A DNA stretch of 64,000 bases from Acidobacteriota bacterium (GTDB lineage Bacteria > Acidobacteriota > Vicinamibacteria > Vicinamibacterales > UBA2999). The position numbers and the translations under genes are program-made. The notes under the pieces are model-generated. The model was not told the DNA's origin. It was given only the letters and a program-made list of their open reading frames with translations, and made no database searches. The stretch spans positions 1 through 64,000 of the forward strand of contig CAUJDN010000088.1 in NCBI GenBank assembly GCA_963169195.1, in the 5' to 3' direction. Of the stretch, positions 37,619 to 46,270 are shown piece after piece (positions within the stretch are counted from its first letter, which is position 1; every line of letters starts with the position of its first letter).

Positions 37619-38890
37619 GTGCCCACGTTCGTCCTCGCCGCACTCGTCGGAGCCGCGATCGCCACCATCGTGGCGCTGGTCCTGCTGTCGCGCGGCCAGC
37701 ATCGACGGGCCGCGCGCGCGGACGCCATCGAGGCCGTGGCCCGGCGCTACGCGATCGGGGACCTGAGCCGGCCGGCCCCCGACTACGGTGATGACGAGCT
37801 GGGCGGCGTCGCGCGCGCGATGGACGCGGCCGTGCACGAACTCGGCCGGCGTCTGGGCGGCCTGGAGCGCGACCGGGCGCGCATGGAGGCCATCCTGGCC
37901 AGCATGGTCGAGGGCGTGCTCGTCGTGGACGGGCAGGGCCGGCTCCAGCTGGTCAACGAGGCCGCGCGGCACATGCTGAAGCTCGGGAGCGAAGCCAGCG
38001 GGCGCCCGTACGTGGAGGCCATCCGCCACCCGGGCATCGTGCAGCAGCTCGGGCGCGCGCTGGCGGGCGAGCCGGTCGAGGGCCTCGAGTTCTCGCTGCC
38101 CGCGGAGCGGAGCCGCACGCTCGTCTCCCGCGTGGCGCCGGTCGTGGCTGCGGGGCGCGGAGCGGTGCTCGTGCTCCACGACATCACCGACCTGCGGAAG
38201 GCCGACCAGATCCGCCGCGACTTCGTGGCCAACGTCTCGCACGAGCTCCGGACGCCGCTCACCGCCGTCAAGGGCTACGTCGAGGCGCTCATGGACGAGC
38301 CCGACGATGAGGAGGCGCGGCAGCGCTTCCTCGAGATCATCCACCGGCACGCCGCGCGCATGGAGCGGCTCGTCCAAGAACTCTTGCGCCTCGCCAGGCT
38401 CGATGCCGGGCAGGAGGCCGTCGAGTACGCGCCGTGCGACGTCCAGGCGGTCGTGTCCAGCGTCCTGGCGGACTTCGAGCCGGCGATCGCGGAGAAGCAC
38501 CAGCGCGCGGAGGCCACCGTCGCGCCCGACGCGCGGGCCCTCGTCGTCGATCCCGCGAAGATGCACGACATCCTGCGGAACCTGATCGAGAACGCCGTCA
38601 ACTACACGCCCGACGGCGGCGCCATCACGGTGGCCGCCGCCATCGAGGGCGACCGGCACGTGCTGACCGTGCGCGACACGGGCCCGGGGCTGCCGGAAGA
38701 CGATCTGACGCGGGTCTTCGAGCGCTTCTACCGCGTGGACAAGTCGCGCGCCCGCCCCGGCGGCACCGGGCTGGGCCTGGCGATCGTGAAGCACCTCGTA
38801 CAGGTGATGGGCGGCACGGTGACGGCCGCCAATCAGCCGGGCGGCGGGGCGGTGTTCACGGTGCGGCTGCCACTGAGAAGTGAGAAGTGA
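37619..38890 (+). CDS. PhoR-like sensor histidine kinase (HAMP/PAS/HisKA/HATPase)
   Basis: FVANVSHELRTPLTAVKGYVEAL; NLIENAVNYTPDGG; GTGLGLAIVKHLVQVMGG. Confidence 0.93.
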   Translation: MPTFVLAALVGAAIATIVALVLLSRGQHRRAARADAIEAVARRYAIGDLSRPAPDYGDDELGGVARAMDAAVHELGRRLGGLERDRARMEAILASMVEGVLVVDGQGRLQLVNEAARHMLKLGSEASGRPYVEAIRHPGIVQQLGRALAGEPVEGLEFSLPAERSRTLVSRVAPVVAAGRGAVLVLHDITDLRKADQIRRDFVANVSHELRTPLTAVKGYVEALMDEPDDEEARQRFLEIIHRHAARMERLVQELLRLARLDAGQEAVEYAPCDVQAVVSSVLADFEPAIAEKHQRAEATVAPDARALVVDPAKMHDILRNLIENAVNYTPDGGAITVAAAIEGDRHVLTVRDTGPGLPEDDLTRVFERFYRVDKSRARPGGTGLGLAIVKHLVQVMGGTVTAANQPGGGAVFTVRLPLRSEK

Positions 38891-38915
38891 GAAGTGAGAA
38901 GTGAGAAGTGAGAAG
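38874..38915. repeat. six tandem copies of TGAGAAG
   Basis: direct reading; supplies the histidine-kinase stop codon. Confidence 0.97.
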
Positions 38916-38964
38916 TCGGCAGAAAGACGGCAACGGGTAGTCACTACCCGCTGCCGGGTAGCGT

Positions 38965-39345
38965 CTACCCATTTTGATGCCGGTCATTCGCTCGCGCGGA
39001 CTTGACGGTCGCCGTCAGGATGGCGATCAGCTGGTCGCTCTCATCGATCAGGCCGTCCAGAGCGGACCCGCCCGGCCGAGGGTCTGAGTCGCGCAGCAGG
39101 CGCAGCCAGAAGTGGCTTTCGTGCATCTCTTTGAGAGCGATGTGCCGACGAGTGAGCCACTCCTTGCGGCTCTGGGCGCCTGGTCCCTCCGAGGAGTTCG
39201 CGCCAGCCGACGTCCCACTCTTCAGCAGCTGGACCCAGATGACCTTTTCGGCGACGTCTGCGGGTGGTCTCTTGCGATAGGCGTGAATCAGGCTGAGCGA
39301 AAAGGTATACGTTCGGTCTTCGATGGAGGTGAGCTTGGGAGCCAT
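38965..39345 (-). CDS. four-helix-bundle protein (S23 / 23S rRNA-intervening-sequence / Avd-like)
   Basis: TYTFSLSLIHAYRKRPPADVAEKVIWVQLLKSGTSAGANSSEGPGAQSRKEWLTRRHIALKEMHESHFWLRLL. Confidence 0.88.
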   Translation of the reverse strand: MAPKLTSIEDRTYTFSLSLIHAYRKRPPADVAEKVIWVQLLKSGTSAGANSSEGPGAQSRKEWLTRRHIALKEMHESHFWLRLLRDSDPRPGGSALDGLIDESDQLIAILTATVKSARANDRHQNG

Positions 39346-39373
39346 GAGCGGAACGTCAGCAATCCGCGTTCCA

Positions 39374-39406
39374 CTTCTCACTTCTCACTTCTCACTTCTC
39401 ACTTCA
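39374..39406. repeat. four tandem copies of CTTCTCA (inverse of TGAGAAG) plus a partial copy
   Basis: direct reading; partial copy supplies the TCA (stop) of the PiT gene. Confidence 0.97.
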
Positions 39407-40399
39407 GGGCATGCCGATGGCGGCGAGCAGATGGAACGCGGCGGCGGCGATCAGCGCCGAGGCGGGGATGGTGAGAATCCAGGCCCACACGATCCGGCCC
39501 GCGACGCCCCAGCGCACGGCCGAGAGGCGCCGGGTGGACCCGACACCGACGATGGCGCCCGTGATGGTGTGTGTGGTGCTGACCGGCACGCCGAGGGCGG
39601 TGGCGGTGAAGAGCGAGATGGCGCCGGCCGTCTCCGCCGCGAAGCCGCCGACGGGCTGGAGCCGCGTGATCTTCTGCCCCATCGTCAGGATGATGCGCCA
39701 GCCGCCCGAGAGGGTCCCGGCGGCGATGGCGGCGTGCGCCGCGAGCACCACCCACATGTCGATGCGGAACTCGCTGATGAATCCGCCGGCGAACAGCGCA
39801 CCGGCGATGATGCCCATCGTCTTCTGCGCGTCGTTGGCGCCGTGGCCGAGGCTGTAGAGCGCCGCCGAGGCGAGTTGCAGCCGGCGAAACCACTTGTCCA
39901 CCCTCGAGGGGGCCACGCCCCTGAACAGCCACAGGATCACGGTCATCAGCGACAGGCCGAGCAGCAGGCCAATCGCGGGGGCGAGCACGATGAAGATGAG
40001 CGTCTTGGTCCATCCGCCCGCGATGATGGCGGTGGTCCCGACCTTGGCGATCGCGGCACCGGCGTAGCCGCCGATGAGCGCGTGCGACGAGCTGGTGGGC
40101 AGCCCGACGTACCACGTGATGAGATCCCAGACGATGGCGCCGAGGAGGCCGGCGAGGATGACGGCGGTGGTGACGATGGTGATGTCGATCATCCCCGAAC
40201 CCACCGTCTTCGCCACGGCCGTGCCAAAGCCGAAGGCCGCGGCGAAGTTGAAGAACGCCGCCCACACGACCGCCTTGCCCGGCGAGAGGACGCGCGTGGA
40301 CACGACGGTGGCGATGGAATTCGCGGCGTCGTGGAAGCCGTTGATGTAGTCGAAGACGAGCGCCACCCCGATGACGAGCGCGACCAGCGCGAACTCCAC
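39404..40399 (-). CDS. pit: PiT family inorganic phosphate transporter
   Basis: DYINGFHDAANSIATVVSTRVLSP; WYVGLPTSSSHALIGGYAGAA; GHGANDAQKTMG. Confidence 0.95.
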   Translation of the reverse strand: MEFALVALVIGVALVFDYINGFHDAANSIATVVSTRVLSPGKAVVWAAFFNFAAAFGFGTAVAKTVGSGMIDITIVTTAVILAGLLGAIVWDLITWYVGLPTSSSHALIGGYAGAAIAKVGTTAIIAGGWTKTLIFIVLAPAIGLLLGLSLMTVILWLFRGVAPSRVDKWFRRLQLASAALYSLGHGANDAQKTMGIIAGALFAGGFISEFRIDMWVVLAAHAAIAAGTLSGGWRIILTMGQKITRLQPVGGFAAETAGAISLFTATALGVPVSTTHTITGAIVGVGSTRRLSAVRWGVAGRIVWAWILTIPASALIAAAAFHLLAAIGMP

Positions 40400-40405
40400 G
40401 GCGCG

Positions 40406-41023
40406 CTACCCGTGCTTCACGACCACGCTCTCGAGGACGTTGGCCACGTCCTCGCAGCGATCGGTGGCCTCTTCCAGCAGGTCGAGGACTTCCTTCCACT
40501 TGATGAGCGTAATCGCGTCGCGCTCCTCCTCGAACAGCCGTCGCAGCGCCTCGTCGTGCACGTCGTCGGCCGAGTTCTCGAGGCGGTTCACCTCCACCGC
40601 GCGCTCGTGCACGCCCTCGCGCCGGTCGAGCGCCTCGACGGCGACCTTCATCTGCACGGCGGCCTGCCAGGTGAGCGATGCCAGCTCGCGCGCGCCGTAG
40701 CGGAGCGACGCCATCCGGTAGCGCCGGAGCACGCCGGCGGCCGCGTCGATGGCGTCCATCACGTCGTCGAGCGACGTGGCCAGGGCATGGATGTCCTCGC
40801 GGTCGATGGGCGTGACGAACGTCTTGTTCAGGCGCTTGATGATGTTGTGGGTGAGCGCGTCGCACTCGTTCTCGATCTGCTTGATCTGGAGCGCGGTGTC
40901 CCAGGCCGGCGGATCCGACGCCAGCATCCGTTCGAGCAGCGTGGCGCCTGAGACGATGCGGTCGGCGAGGGCGGTGAAGTCGTCGAAGAATTTCCCCTCA
41001 CGGGGGAGCAGGCTGAATCGCAC
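40406..41023 (-). CDS. DUF47 / TIGR00153 PhoU-like protein
   Basis: FFDDFTALADRIVSGATLLERML...IKQIENECDALTHNIIKRLNKTFVTPIDREDIHALA. Confidence 0.92.
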   Translation of the reverse strand: MRFSLLPREGKFFDDFTALADRIVSGATLLERMLASDPPAWDTALQIKQIENECDALTHNIIKRLNKTFVTPIDREDIHALATSLDDVMDAIDAAAGVLRRYRMASLRYGARELASLTWQAAVQMKVAVEALDRREGVHERAVEVNRLENSADDVHDEALRRLFEEERDAITLIKWKEVLDLLEEATDRCEDVANVLESVVVKHG

Positions 41024-41035
41024 GCCGGAGAGTAT

Positions 41036-41062
41036 GTCACAGCGGCGTTACAGCCTTGTTAC
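41036..41062. promoter_or_regulatory. PHO-box-like array, 3 half-sites at 11-nt spacing
   Basis: GTCACagcggcGTTACagccttGTTAC, 13 nt upstream of the DUF47 start. Confidence 0.6.
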
Positions 41063-41103
41063 ATTTGTCTCCTTCGAGTCCGGGGCCGGCCCGATCGGCG
41101 TCC

Positions 41104-41664
41104 TCAATCGAGAATGTAGCTGTAGACCTTGCTCCGGCCTTCCTGCCGGATGATCGAGCCGAACAGGCGGATTCGGCGCTCCGCTCCCCTCTCGTCCCGG
41201 ACGACGAGTTCGGTCTCCCGGCTCACGGTGTATCCCTCGTGCTCCGTCGTCGGGCCGCGGAACTCGACTCTCACCAGCGCGAAGCGCTGGCCCCCGTATT
41301 CCGAGAGGGTCTGCTGCAGGAAGGCGCGGCTCTTCCTGAAGGTGTCCTGCCAGACGTACTCGATCGGCATCCCCACCTCGGGGCGGCTGACGGGCAGCGT
41401 CGGCCAGACGATCTGCTCGAACTCGTCCTTCGTGAGCGCCATCGCGGCCAGGGCTGCCGCATCGTTCGAGCCCACGGCCTCGAGGACCGCCCGGGCGGCG
41501 GCCTCGTCGGACTCGTGGGTGTGACTGAGGCGTGGGAGGGGGGAGGGCCGGCAGGCCGAGAGCGCGACGGCCGTGAGGAGAATGGGGCACCACCCGGCCA
41601 GCCGCGAGGACCGAAGCCCCCGCGGCCGACCGGCCGATCTCAGCGCTGCGCGTAGCTGGTCCAA
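41104..41664 (-). CDS. putative lipoprotein of unknown function
   Basis: LLTAVALSACRPSPLP lipobox-like; start uncertain. Confidence 0.55.
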   Translation of the reverse strand: MDQLRAALRSAGRPRGLRSSRLAGWCPILLTAVALSACRPSPLPRLSHTHESDEAAARAVLEAVGSNDAAALAAMALTKDEFEQIVWPTLPVSRPEVGMPIEYVWQDTFRKSRAFLQQTLSEYGGQRFALVRVEFRGPTTEHEGYTVSRETELVVRDERGAERRIRLFGSIIRQEGRSKVYSYILD

Positions 41665-42974
41665 CCGAGGGTCCAGTCCTGCGCCGCGTCCGGGCCGAGC
41701 GCGCCGATGAACGGCGCGATCTCGAAGAACCCGTCGTTCGGCGGAGTCGCCGGTGCCAACTGCATGGCGAGCGACGTGTTCGATGCGGGACGGTAGTTCG
41801 GCGCGGCGTGATTGAACGGATCCACGAGGCCCGGGTCGTTGCTCCCTCCCACACGGATGGTCGGATTCGCAGCCAGGGGCGCCGCCGCGCTGTCGAGGTT
41901 GGTGCGACCGGCGATGAGCCCGTTGCCGAACACGATGCCGTTCGCGAAGGTGAGCGCACCGTTCTGCAGCTGGGCAATGGTGGCGTTCTGGTCGATGTTG
42001 ATGCCGTACTCCTTGAACCCGAGCACGATGAAGTTGCGGAAGGTGCCGGCCGTGCCCTCGCGAATCAGCATGCCGTCGTCGCTTTCGACGCCTTCGTTGC
42101 CGTCGGGATCGCCCACCAGCGTCACATTGTAGATCGTGGGCGCGGAGCGCGGCAGCAGGTCGTTGTTGCTGCCGTTGTTGTCGGCCTCCCAGCCGTTGTC
42201 GGCATCGTCGCCGCGCTGGTGGACGACGAGGTACTGGACCCGGCCGGTCCAGCCGAACGTCCAGTCGAGGCTGTCGTCGCCGATGCCAGAGAGCACGATG
42301 TGCTTGAGGTCCGTCGTGCCGCCGAACATCTCGATGCCGTCGTCCTTGTTGAAGCTCACCTGGACGTGGTCGACTTCGGTGCCGCGGCCGGTGCCCTGGA
42401 ACGCGATGCCGTTCAGCTCGTTGTCGGGGCTGAACTCGATGCCGGCGAACTCCACGCGGACGTAGCGGAGCACGCCGCTGTTGTCATCCGGGTTGTCACC
42501 GCCGTAGCGGCCCGTGTCGCCCTCGCCGAGCCCGACGCCACCCGGGACGTTGATCGGCGCCTCGCCGTTGATGATGAGGCCGCCCCAGTCGCCGCGGGCC
42601 CGCTGGCCGATTGGCTGGTCGCTCGTGAACACGATGGGGGCGTCGGCCGTGCCCACCGCGACGATCCAGGCGCCCTGGTTGACGACGAGCGTGCCCAGCG
42701 TGGCGAACTCACCCACGATGCGGGTGCCGGCCTGGATGGTGAGCGTCGCGCCACGCTCGATGAACACGGCGCCCCGCAGGACGTAGTGGTACTGGTTGCT
42801 GAGCGCAATGCTCTGCGTGAACCGGCCGCGGATGACCCGTACCGGCTTGTCGATGCCCGGCACCGACACGGCCTCGTCGATGACGCCCGTGCCCTGTGTG
42901 TGAACCGGCCCCTGGATCGACGCCGCAGCCCAGATGAGCAGCAGCGCCAGGAGCACCGAAGTCGACTTGCGCAT
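41640..42974 (-). CDS. secreted beta-helix-like protein adjacent to a TonB receptor
   Basis: signal peptide; LTIQAGTRIVGE..LVVNQGAWIVAVGTADAPIVFTS...WGGLIINGEAP. Confidence 0.7.
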   Translation of the reverse strand: MRKSTSVLLALLLIWAAASIQGPVHTQGTGVIDEAVSVPGIDKPVRVIRGRFTQSIALSNQYHYVLRGAVFIERGATLTIQAGTRIVGEFATLGTLVVNQGAWIVAVGTADAPIVFTSDQPIGQRARGDWGGLIINGEAPINVPGGVGLGEGDTGRYGGDNPDDNSGVLRYVRVEFAGIEFSPDNELNGIAFQGTGRGTEVDHVQVSFNKDDGIEMFGGTTDLKHIVLSGIGDDSLDWTFGWTGRVQYLVVHQRGDDADNGWEADNNGSNNDLLPRSAPTIYNVTLVGDPDGNEGVESDDGMLIREGTAGTFRNFIVLGFKEYGINIDQNATIAQLQNGALTFANGIVFGNGLIAGRTNLDSAAAPLAANPTIRVGGSNDPGLVDPFNHAAPNYRPASNTSLAMQLAPATPPNDGFFEIAPFIGALGPDAAQDWTLGWTSYAQR

Positions 42975-43012
42975 GATGGTCTCTCTATGCCTCTGGTGGG
43001 AATGGACTCGCC

Positions 43013-45790
43013 TCAGAACGGCGAGAACCCGAAATTGAGGGTGAAGGTCCGCCCGAGGTTGAACAGCCGCTGCAGCTGCCCGCCCTGCGTGAACTCGTAG
43101 TCGGCGTCCGTCAGGTTGTCGATGCTCGCGCGGACGTTCAGCTTCCGGAACACGCGGGCCGACACGACGAGATCGAGGATGCCGCGCGACTGCTCGATGA
43201 TGTCCGGCAGGCCGACCGATCCCACGTCGGCGATGCGGTCGTCGAAGAAGTTGTAGAGCAGGCGGATGGACGCCGGCCCGGCGTTCGCCTCGGCCACGAG
43301 GTTGAACAGGTTCTTCGACTGGCCGGCCAGCGGGCGCTCGAGCGAGGTCTGCACCTGCGCCGCCGCCGGGGTGAGCGTGATGGACGAATCCACCCACGTG
43401 TAGTTCGCGCCGACCAGGAGGTTCGGCCCGAGCCGCTTGCGCGCCTCGACCTCGAACCCGTAGTTCTTCGCGCTGTCCGCGTTGGTGAACGACGTGCGCA
43501 GCTGAGCCGTCGGCTCGACGATGCGCTCGATCGGGTTGTCGAAGCGCTTGTAGAAGAAGCTGACCGCGAAGACCTCGTCGGAGCCCGGGAAGATCTCATA
43601 GCGCGCGTCGTAGTTCTGGATGAGGGCGCGCTCCAGGTCGGGATTGCCCACCACGGCGCGGCCGCCCACCACGTCGGTGAACTCGAACGGCGCCAGCTCG
43701 CGGAACTCGGGACGGTTCACGGTCTGGCTGAAGCTGACGCGGACGTTCTGGTTCGCCCGGACCGAGTAGACGAAGTTCACGCCCGGGAAGATATCGGTCT
43801 TCTTGATCTGGGCGCGGATGATGTCCGGATCCCCCTCGAAGTCGAACAGGTCGAACGTGTCGACCCGCTGGTCGAACCGCTCGACCCGGGCGCCGGCGAT
43901 GAGGCGCGCCCTCGTCGAGAGGGCCAGGTCCGTCATCCCGTAGAAGGCCGCCGTCGTCTGCTCCGCCGCGTAGGCGTCGGTGACGCGCGTCTCCTCCTTC
44001 AGCTCGAAGGCGCCGGGCCGGATGTTCTGCGGCGTGAAGATGTCCTCGGGCTGCAGGCCGAGGTTGATGCCGCGGTTGCTGACCGGGACGTAGCGGAACC
44101 GGCGGGAGCTGAAGTCACGGGTCCGCTCGATGTACTGCCCGCCGAACTTGAACTGCGTCGGCAGCTCGTTGATCGTCCGGAAGACGCTCCACGAACCCGC
44201 GAAGTCCTTCGAGTCGTCGTCCAGCGTGTTGAACATCCGCAGACCGGACTGCGACTCGTCCGAGAGGATGAACCGGTTGCCCTCGAACTCGTAGAGCACC
44301 TCCCGCAGGTCGGGCTCGTCGCGCTGGGCCTTCGACACCGTCGCACGCCAGTCGATGCGGCTGTTCCCCGCGCCGCTGAAGAAGTGCTCGCCCGTCAGGC
44401 CCGTCGAGAGGAGGTCCTCTTCGATCCAGAACAGACGCTGGTTGCGGATGGTGGTGTTGATGTCGGAGTTGAAGCCCTCGAACTGCCGGGCCTCGTCCCG
44501 GCCGGAGTGCGAGTAGAAGTTCTCCCAGGTGACGCGCTGGTTGGGCGTCATCTGCAGCGAGACATTGCCCACGGCCCCGATCGACGCCCGCCGGGTCGCG
44601 ATGTCGAAGTCGTAGTCGCTGAACTCCGTCAGGGTGCCGCCCTGCCCCGTCCGGTAGTAGACCTGGCGCTCCTCGTTGAACTGCTCGCGGTACGACTGGG
44701 TGTAGCTGCCGATGAATCCGACCTTGCCGGCGCGCGCCCCGAACGTCGCGCCCCCGGACTGATTGGGCAGCGCCTGCCGCGACCGCAGGTTCCAGTTGTT
44801 CGCGAACGACTCGCCGATGGTCTCCAGCTCGCTCGTCAGCACGCCCACGTTCGGCGTGTAGATGCCGCCGCGAATGACCTTGCGGTTCGGCACCGCCGAC
44901 GGCAGGGCCCGCAGGCCATTGTCGAACCCGCGCCAGTCGCTGCCGCTGCCCGCGTACCCCAACACGTCGTCGCCCGTCGTCTGCGAGTTGAACCCCAGGC
45001 TGTAGGAGAAGTCGAGCACCGTCTGGGACGGGAACTTCAGCGGCATGACCTCGACCAGGCCTCCGGCGAACTCGGCGGAGCGGTCCGGCGTGTACGACTT
45101 GGCGACCGACACGCTGCTCAGCAGGCCGGAGGGGAACAGATCGAGCGCGACGACCTTCTTGTCGGGCTCGGTGGTCGGAATCACCGCGCCATTGAGCGTC
45201 GTGTTGCTGTAGCGCTCCCCCAGCCCGCGCACGAACACGTACTGGTTGTCCACGACCGACAGCCCCGTCACGCGGGACATCGCCGCGGCGGCGTCCGAGT
45301 CGGCGTTGTCCTTCATCTCCTGGCCGCCGAGGTTGTCGGTGATGACGCTCGCCCGCTTGCGCTCGGTGAGCTGGGCTTCGGTGGTGGCAATCTCCGCCGA
45401 CGGGGCCTCGCCCCGCACCACGACGGTCTCGGCGAACTTCGCCATCGACAGGCCCACGTCCGCGACCACCGTTCGCTGGCCCGCGGGCACCTCGAGCGCC
45501 AGCAGTCGCTCCTGGTAGCCGTCCATGGAGACCTTCAGCTGGTAGGAGCCCGGCGCCAGGTCCACCGAGTACCGGCCATCGATGTCGGTGTACACCGTCT
45601 CGCCCTGGCCCACCACCTCGACGGGCACGCCGGGCAGCGAGATGTTGTTGAACTCGTCACGGACGATACCGGTCACGCGCGCCTTGCGCGCGACGGCAGC
45701 CTGGGCGGCGGGCTCGGCCACCGCCGGCGTCCACGCGACGCCCAGCAGCAGGCCGGAGAGCGCGGCCGCGCGTGCAAATCGAACAGTCAT
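43013..45790 (-). CDS. TonB-dependent receptor with N-terminal carboxypeptidase-regulatory-like domain
   Basis: VTGIVRDEFNNISLPGVPVEVVGQGETVYTDIDGRY; VRGLGERYSNTTLNGAVIPTTEPDKK; C-term NLGRTFTLNFGFSPF. Confidence 0.93.
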   Translation of the reverse strand: MTVRFARAAALSGLLLGVAWTPAVAEPAAQAAVARKARVTGIVRDEFNNISLPGVPVEVVGQGETVYTDIDGRYSVDLAPGSYQLKVSMDGYQERLLALEVPAGQRTVVADVGLSMAKFAETVVVRGEAPSAEIATTEAQLTERKRASVITDNLGGQEMKDNADSDAAAAMSRVTGLSVVDNQYVFVRGLGERYSNTTLNGAVIPTTEPDKKVVALDLFPSGLLSSVSVAKSYTPDRSAEFAGGLVEVMPLKFPSQTVLDFSYSLGFNSQTTGDDVLGYAGSGSDWRGFDNGLRALPSAVPNRKVIRGGIYTPNVGVLTSELETIGESFANNWNLRSRQALPNQSGGATFGARAGKVGFIGSYTQSYREQFNEERQVYYRTGQGGTLTEFSDYDFDIATRRASIGAVGNVSLQMTPNQRVTWENFYSHSGRDEARQFEGFNSDINTTIRNQRLFWIEEDLLSTGLTGEHFFSGAGNSRIDWRATVSKAQRDEPDLREVLYEFEGNRFILSDESQSGLRMFNTLDDDSKDFAGSWSVFRTINELPTQFKFGGQYIERTRDFSSRRFRYVPVSNRGINLGLQPEDIFTPQNIRPGAFELKEETRVTDAYAAEQTTAAFYGMTDLALSTRARLIAGARVERFDQRVDTFDLFDFEGDPDIIRAQIKKTDIFPGVNFVYSVRANQNVRVSFSQTVNRPEFRELAPFEFTDVVGGRAVVGNPDLERALIQNYDARYEIFPGSDEVFAVSFFYKRFDNPIERIVEPTAQLRTSFTNADSAKNYGFEVEARKRLGPNLLVGANYTWVDSSITLTPAAAQVQTSLERPLAGQSKNLFNLVAEANAGPASIRLLYNFFDDRIADVGSVGLPDIIEQSRGILDLVVSARVFRKLNVRASIDNLTDADYEFTQGGQLQRLFNLGRTFTLNFGFSPF

Positions 45791-45898
45791 GCGATTCCTC
45801 ATTGAAAGCGGGCACAGGCCCCGAGCGCGGAGTGGAGACGAAAGAGAACCCGGTCCTTCTGACACGTGGTCAGGCTATCGGGCGGGAATGAACCACCC

Positions 45899-45925
45899 GT
45901 GACGGGGCTGTTACGAGTGCGTTAA
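45899..45925. promoter_or_regulatory. PHO-box-like array, 3 half-sites at 11-nt spacing
   Basis: GTGACggggctGTTACgagtgcGTTAA upstream of the TonB receptor. Confidence 0.5.
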
Positions 45926-46270
45926 CTTGGCAACCCGCCAGCCGGGCGACATCGCGGCCCCGCGTCCCCGGGTGCCGCCCATGCGCGCCGCGAGGGAGAG
46001 GAAGAAAGGGGGGAGCCCGCCCGGCGCGAACGGGAGCCCAGTGGAGGGAGGCGACATGAGAGCAGGTCGCCGCCGGCGTGCGCGGCGCGGATGACACAGA
46101 CGAGCGGACCGGATGCCGGGGTATCTCGAACCCCGGGGCCCTTCCCCCCATCCATGCCATCGGCGTCGTTCACGCCGGCGGCGTTTCTACACCACTGTAG
46201 GGGCCGGAGGCGACAGCCGCGTGACGGCGCGGCGACGACCGTGTCTCAACGACACGTGCCGTCGTGCCCG

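Noticed and set aside
38965-39345. Diversity-generating retroelement based on the Avd-like gene
   Set aside because: No reverse transcriptase and no TR/VR pair seen in the window.
45930-46200. Cobalamin riboswitch upstream of the TonB receptor
   Set aside because: Some GC-rich fragments resemble cobalamin-riboswitch elements, but the order of conserved elements does not fit on either strand by eye; a covariance-model search would be decisive.
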